The position numbers and the translations under genes are program-made. A stretch of DNA of 64,000 bases, from contig JAEUMJ010000007.1 in the NCBI GenBank assembly GCA_016792865.1, positions 1 through 64,000 on the forward strand, given 5' to 3'. The stretch is from Hyphomicrobiales bacterium (GTDB lineage: Bacteria; Pseudomonadota; Alphaproteobacteria; Rhizobiales; Aestuariivirgaceae). Numbering within the stretch: the stretch's first letter is position 1; every line of letters starts with the position of its first letter. The notes beneath the pieces were generated by a model. It saw only the letters and a program-made list of their open reading frames with translations, did not search any database and had not been told where the DNA came from. Below are positions 60,828 to 64,000 of this stretch, in pieces.

Positions 60828-62816
60828 TCAGCCGGCAGGCTGGCCGATGGCTTCCGCCGTGATCAATGCGGTGAGAAGGCCGTCGTCATCCCTTGCATCG
60901 GGCAAGAGATTTTTCTCCACCGAGATCGTCACCTTCGGATCGACGGCACCACGGGCACGGGCTTGCGACAGGGCCTGCGCTTCGGCGATCTTCAGGGCCT
61001 CGGCGAGAGCCATCGTGCCGCTGCCGAACAGGTGCGTGCCGCCATCGCCGTGAATGCGGAATGCGCCATTGCCGTCGCCCTCGACGCTCAGTGTCACCTT
61101 GTCGGCAACCTGCCCCGCCGCCGCGCCCACGGCGTTTGCCACATCGCAGAAGGGTGCGAAGATCACTTCGCAATCGAGACGCCTCGCAACCTCCTCGTAA
61201 TAGACCTTTGCCGGGCCACCCACGGCGACAATGGGAACGCTAGGCGAAAGCGAAATCCGTGCCAGCCCCACCCTGCCATTGCCATCGCAGACGGCATCCC
61301 AGGCGGCACTGGCCTTGTCTTTCGGGCCCATTGCCGTCTCCAGGATGATGCGCGCGGAAAGCGAGACCGTCTTGTGCCAAACGTCGCGGCAGAAATCCTG
61401 CGTCTCGGAATCATCAGGCATCTTCATCATGCGGAAGCGCGCCATCAGGCGAGCGGCCTTCACGGCTGCCGAGGCCGGCCAGTTGTCCTGAAGGCCGAGC
61501 ACGAGCGCGGAGTCCGATGGCGTGAAACAGCAGTATTGCAGCAACCCTTTCCGCCGAAGCGAAGCAACCGTCCGCTGCGCGGCACTCGAAACCGCGACGC
61601 GGCGTAGCGGCACCGGGCCGTCGCCGATGCGGGCGAGGATTTCGGCCTCACGCTCGGTCACGCCGGCACTGGCCCCACCCTTGTCGCCAAAGGGCCGGAC
61701 CAGGAACTTGCCCAGCATCGAGCCGCCATCTGTTTCTGCAAGATCGGCATCAAGCAATTCTTCCGTTACCGGATACCGCGCGGCAAGCAGCGCCACCGGC
61801 ACGGCACGTTGCGGCCCGATGATGAGCTTGCCCAAGCCATCGAGTTGCACTTCGCTGTCACCACCGAGGCCAATCGTCTTGACGTCAATCGCCTTGACCA
61901 TGGTGCGCCAGCCGCCCACTTCTGCACCCTGGGGCGCCACCATCGGCCTGCCGCCCGCGAGAATTGCAACGTCGGTCGTTGTCCCGCCGATGTCGGACAG
62001 GATGAAATCATCACACCCCGCCAGCCACTTCGCGCCCACAAGACTGGCCGCAGGGCCGGAAAGAACAGTCTCGATGGGGCGGAGCGCAACGGTTTCGGCA
62101 CTGGCGAGCGTGCCGTCTCCCTTCACCACCATCAGGCCGCCCTTGATGCCGAGATCATCCATGGCGGCACGCACGGCTTCGATGAGATGCGTGATCCTCG
62201 AAATCAGGCGGGCGTTCAGGAGAGCAGTGAGGGCACGGCGCGGCGCATCAAGCGCATTCGACAACTCGCTCGACACTGTCACGGGCTTGCCGGTCATCTT
62301 CGCGATGAGGTCACGCGCCGCCGTTTCATGCGCATTGTTGCGCACGGCAAAGGCAGAGGCGATGGCAAACGCCGTGACCTGTGGCGACATGGTTTCGATG
62401 GCTGAGGTGAGTGCCGCCACATCGAGCGGCCTGACCGCATCGCCATTGTGATCGTGACCACCCGCAATGCGGGCAATGGGAATGCCGGGAAAGGCGTTGG
62501 CAATTCCGGTCTTGGCCGCCATGGCGTCGTCGAAGCCGATGAGGATCACGCCTGCCGCATTGCCATGGCCTTCCACCACCGCATTGGTGGCAAGCGTGGT
62601 GGAAACGCACACCAGCCGTATGTCGCCCGGCTTCACGCTGCCCGCCAGCTTGTCCACCGCCGCTTTCATGGCACCGCCGACGCCCAGGGCGAGGTTGCCC
62701 TTGGTGGTGATCGATTTGGCCGAAGCGAGGATGCGGTGAATGCCTGCGTCGATGACGGCGGCGTCCGTGTAGGTGCCGCCCGTGTCGATGCCAAGGATGA
62801 TGTTGCTCTTGCTCAT
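60828..62816 (-). CDS. Hydantoinase/oxoprolinase family subunit A-like
   Basis: 662 residues. The actin-like ATPase start is ILGIDTGGTYTDAAVID; later phosphate motifs are ILSDIGGTTTDVAIL and IVAVGGPAKVYYEEV. This is the HyuA/ATP-dependent amidase fold of N-methylhydantoinase, acetone carboxylase and 5-oxoprolinase A subunits. The usual B subunit is not next to it, so it may work with a distant partner or alone. It ends beside the LysR stop (convergent). Substrate unknown. Confidence 0.82.
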   Translation of the reverse strand: MSKSNIILGIDTGGTYTDAAVIDAGIHRILASAKSITTKGNLALGVGGAMKAAVDKLAGSVKPGDIRLVCVSTTLATNAVVEGHGNAAGVILIGFDDAMAAKTGIANAFPGIPIARIAGGHDHNGDAVRPLDVAALTSAIETMSPQVTAFAIASAFAVRNNAHETAARDLIAKMTGKPVTVSSELSNALDAPRRALTALLNARLISRITHLIEAVRAAMDDLGIKGGLMVVKGDGTLASAETVALRPIETVLSGPAASLVGAKWLAGCDDFILSDIGGTTTDVAILAGGRPMVAPQGAEVGGWRTMVKAIDVKTIGLGGDSEVQLDGLGKLIIGPQRAVPVALLAARYPVTEELLDADLAETDGGSMLGKFLVRPFGDKGGASAGVTEREAEILARIGDGPVPLRRVAVSSAAQRTVASLRRKGLLQYCCFTPSDSALVLGLQDNWPASAAVKAARLMARFRMMKMPDDSETQDFCRDVWHKTVSLSARIILETAMGPKDKASAAWDAVCDGNGRVGLARISLSPSVPIVAVGGPAKVYYEEVARRLDCEVIFAPFCDVANAVGAAAGQVADKVTLSVEGDGNGAFRIHGDGGTHLFGSGTMALAEALKIAEAQALSQARARGAVDPKVTISVEKNLLPDARDDDGLLTALITAEAIGQPAG

Positions 62817-62952
62817 GATGCTGGAATGCCATTGGCGAGGCCGGTGGGAAAGATCAAGTCCCGCGCCCTCGGTGAAAATGGCTCACTCTCCCGTGCGCCA
62901 TCAAGCCGGAAGCGCACGCCTCGTTCCCCGGCAAAAGCGCCCTCACCGGGGC

Positions 62953-64000
62953 CTAGCCGGCTGTCAGCTTCTTCATGTTGTCGCGGATTTCCCCGATCGA
63001 ACCAGCCACAGCCGCCCTGTCTGCATTGAGTTTGATGAGCTGCATCCGGGCCTGGACAAGGGGAGGCGCGAAATCCGGATTATCGATGGACGCCAATGTC
63101 TTGGCGAGGGATTCTGCCTTTTTGATTGCAGCATCAAGCTGGGCTTCCTGCTGCATCAATCCCGCCAGCGCGCGCTCATGGGCACGGCGCAGTACGCCCA
63201 CCTGCCACAGTGCCCCGCCTTCTTCATCCCGGATGGCGCGGAGCTTGGCCTGCTTCGCCGCAGCCTCGTGCCGGAAGCGGCTGGGGGTCATCGCCCCCAG
63301 CTTCATCGAGAAGCTGATCTTGCCGTTGAACGACTGGTCATCGGTATTGATCCCATCGGAGTCCACATCGTCATTCCAGCCCACCGAGGCCGACACGTCC
63401 ACGCTGTCAAAGGTACGCATCCGGCTGTTGATGTCCTCAAGTTCAGCCTCGGCGGCAAGCAGCGCCGAGCCGTAGGCCTCGGCCGAGGCTTGCGGCATGA
63501 GCGCGGATTCAAGCCGGCGGTCGGCCTGCGAACGGGATGCTTCCGCATCGGCCAGGATTTCATCTGCCAGCATGTTGATGGCAGTCGCCTTCTCACGATC
63601 GATCGTTCCATCCGCAAGGAACTTCGCCACCTTCTTGCGAAGGCCGGCGATTTCACCCTTCCGGGCTTCAATGGCATGGAGCTTGGCCCTGTGCCCCGCC
63701 GCCGTCAGGCCCTGCGGCGAAACGAACACAAGCTTCTGCAAGCCGTTCTCTGCGAGGTATTTCTGGCACCGCGCGTCTGCCGCGTCTTCCATCAGGTTCG
63801 CCTTCGCCAGACCGGTCAGCGACAGGCCAAGCGAGATCGACCCCTTTGCATCATCGCTGATGCTGCCGCTGAGGGTGGGAGACCGGAGGATGGTGGCCTG
63901 CGCCGCCGTGTCTTCCCGCAGATAGTCGCACCAGTGCGAACGTGGAGCCTCGGCACGGGCCGGGACTGGCTGCGCGGTGGCGGTCACATCGGCAATCCCC
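62953..64000 (-). CDS. TolC-like outer-membrane protein (5' end cut by window)
   Basis: At least 345 codons, open without a stop or certain start through the window edge. The visible part alternates long helices with two beta-hairpin stretches (SPTLSGSISDDAKGSISLGL and VDVSASVGWNDD...GKISFSMKLGAM), the strand-helix repeat of TolC-type channel proteins. An in-frame GTG at 63987 is possible, but readable codons continue upstream of it (a signal peptide is expected there). Family assignment is by architecture only, so it is tentative. Confidence 0.5.
   Translation of the reverse strand, partial: GIADVTATAQPVPARAEAPRSHWCDYLREDTAAQATILRSPTLSGSISDDAKGSISLGLSLTGLAKANLMEDAADARCQKYLAENGLQKLVFVSPQGLTAAGHRAKLHAIEARKGEIAGLRKKVAKFLADGTIDREKATAINMLADEILADAEASRSQADRRLESALMPQASAEAYGSALLAAEAELEDINSRMRTFDSVDVSASVGWNDDVDSDGINTDDQSFNGKISFSMKLGAMTPSRFRHEAAAKQAKLRAIRDEEGGALWQVGVLRRAHERALAGLMQQEAQLDAAIKKAESLAKTLASIDNPDFAPPLVQARMQLIKLNADRAAVAGSIGEIRDNMKKLTAG

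Overview
The window is GC-rich and densely coded, with many 1-4 base stop/start overlaps. Gene order and protein families point to an alphaproteobacterium, most likely of the order Hyphomicrobiales. The main clues are a dcw cluster running into ftsZ, bamD and recN, the djlA/ampD pair and RNase P RNA just upstream of rsmH, an ArsR-methyltransferase/metF pair, extensin-like and DUF1127 proteins, and a VtlR-like LysR regulator. I cannot place it to genus. No tRNA, rRNA, CRISPR array, prophage or insertion sequence was recognised, and no gene-free stretch exceeds about 300 bases apart from the one holding rnpB.

Region 1 (1-27.2 kb, almost all minus strand) is cell envelope and division. Read in transcription order from the right: two MlaC-like lipid-binding proteins, an extensin-like lipoprotein, a small membrane protein, djlA, ampD, a secreted unknown on the opposite strand, a YtcJ-like amidohydrolase, rnpB, then rsmH-ftsL-ftsI-murE-murF-mraY-murD-ftsW-murG-murC-murB-ddl-ftsQ-ftsA, ftsZ, bamD and recN (cut by the window edge). 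The genes make and polymerise lipid II and build the Z-ring. Two usual members are missing from their expected places: mraZ before rsmH and lpxC between ftsZ and bamD.

Region 2 (27.2-41.3 kb) is metabolism. A plus-strand operon holds an ArsR-methyltransferase regulator, metF and ung. A minus-strand operon encodes an acetoin-dehydrogenase-like E1alpha/E1beta/E2 complex. A divergent glpR-glpD-glpK-class II aldolase operon has phased direct repeats in front of it. Then come a glutamine-amidotransferase-like protein and, divergently, an MFS transporter coupled to an asparaginase.

Region 3 (41.3-48.6 kb) is a putative carbohydrate or methylated-amine locus: ABC ATPase, Old-Yellow-Enzyme-type flavoprotein, RbsD and RbsK on the minus strand, divergent from a SAF-domain dehydrogenase and a PfkB kinase.

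Region 4 (48.6-64 kb) mixes housekeeping genes (rpsU, purE, purK, ettA) with less known ones: two DUF465 proteins, a TerC-family protein, a sensor kinase, a LysR/DUF1127 pair, an orphan HyuA-like protein and a partial TolC-like protein. The most intriguing unit is the coupled four-gene operon at 54.5-57.3 kb. It encodes an Lgt-like membrane protein, a radical SAM protein resembling the tetraether-lipid-synthase (MJ0619) family, and two small GGC-motif membrane proteins. It is a candidate for an undescribed membrane-lipid modification pathway.
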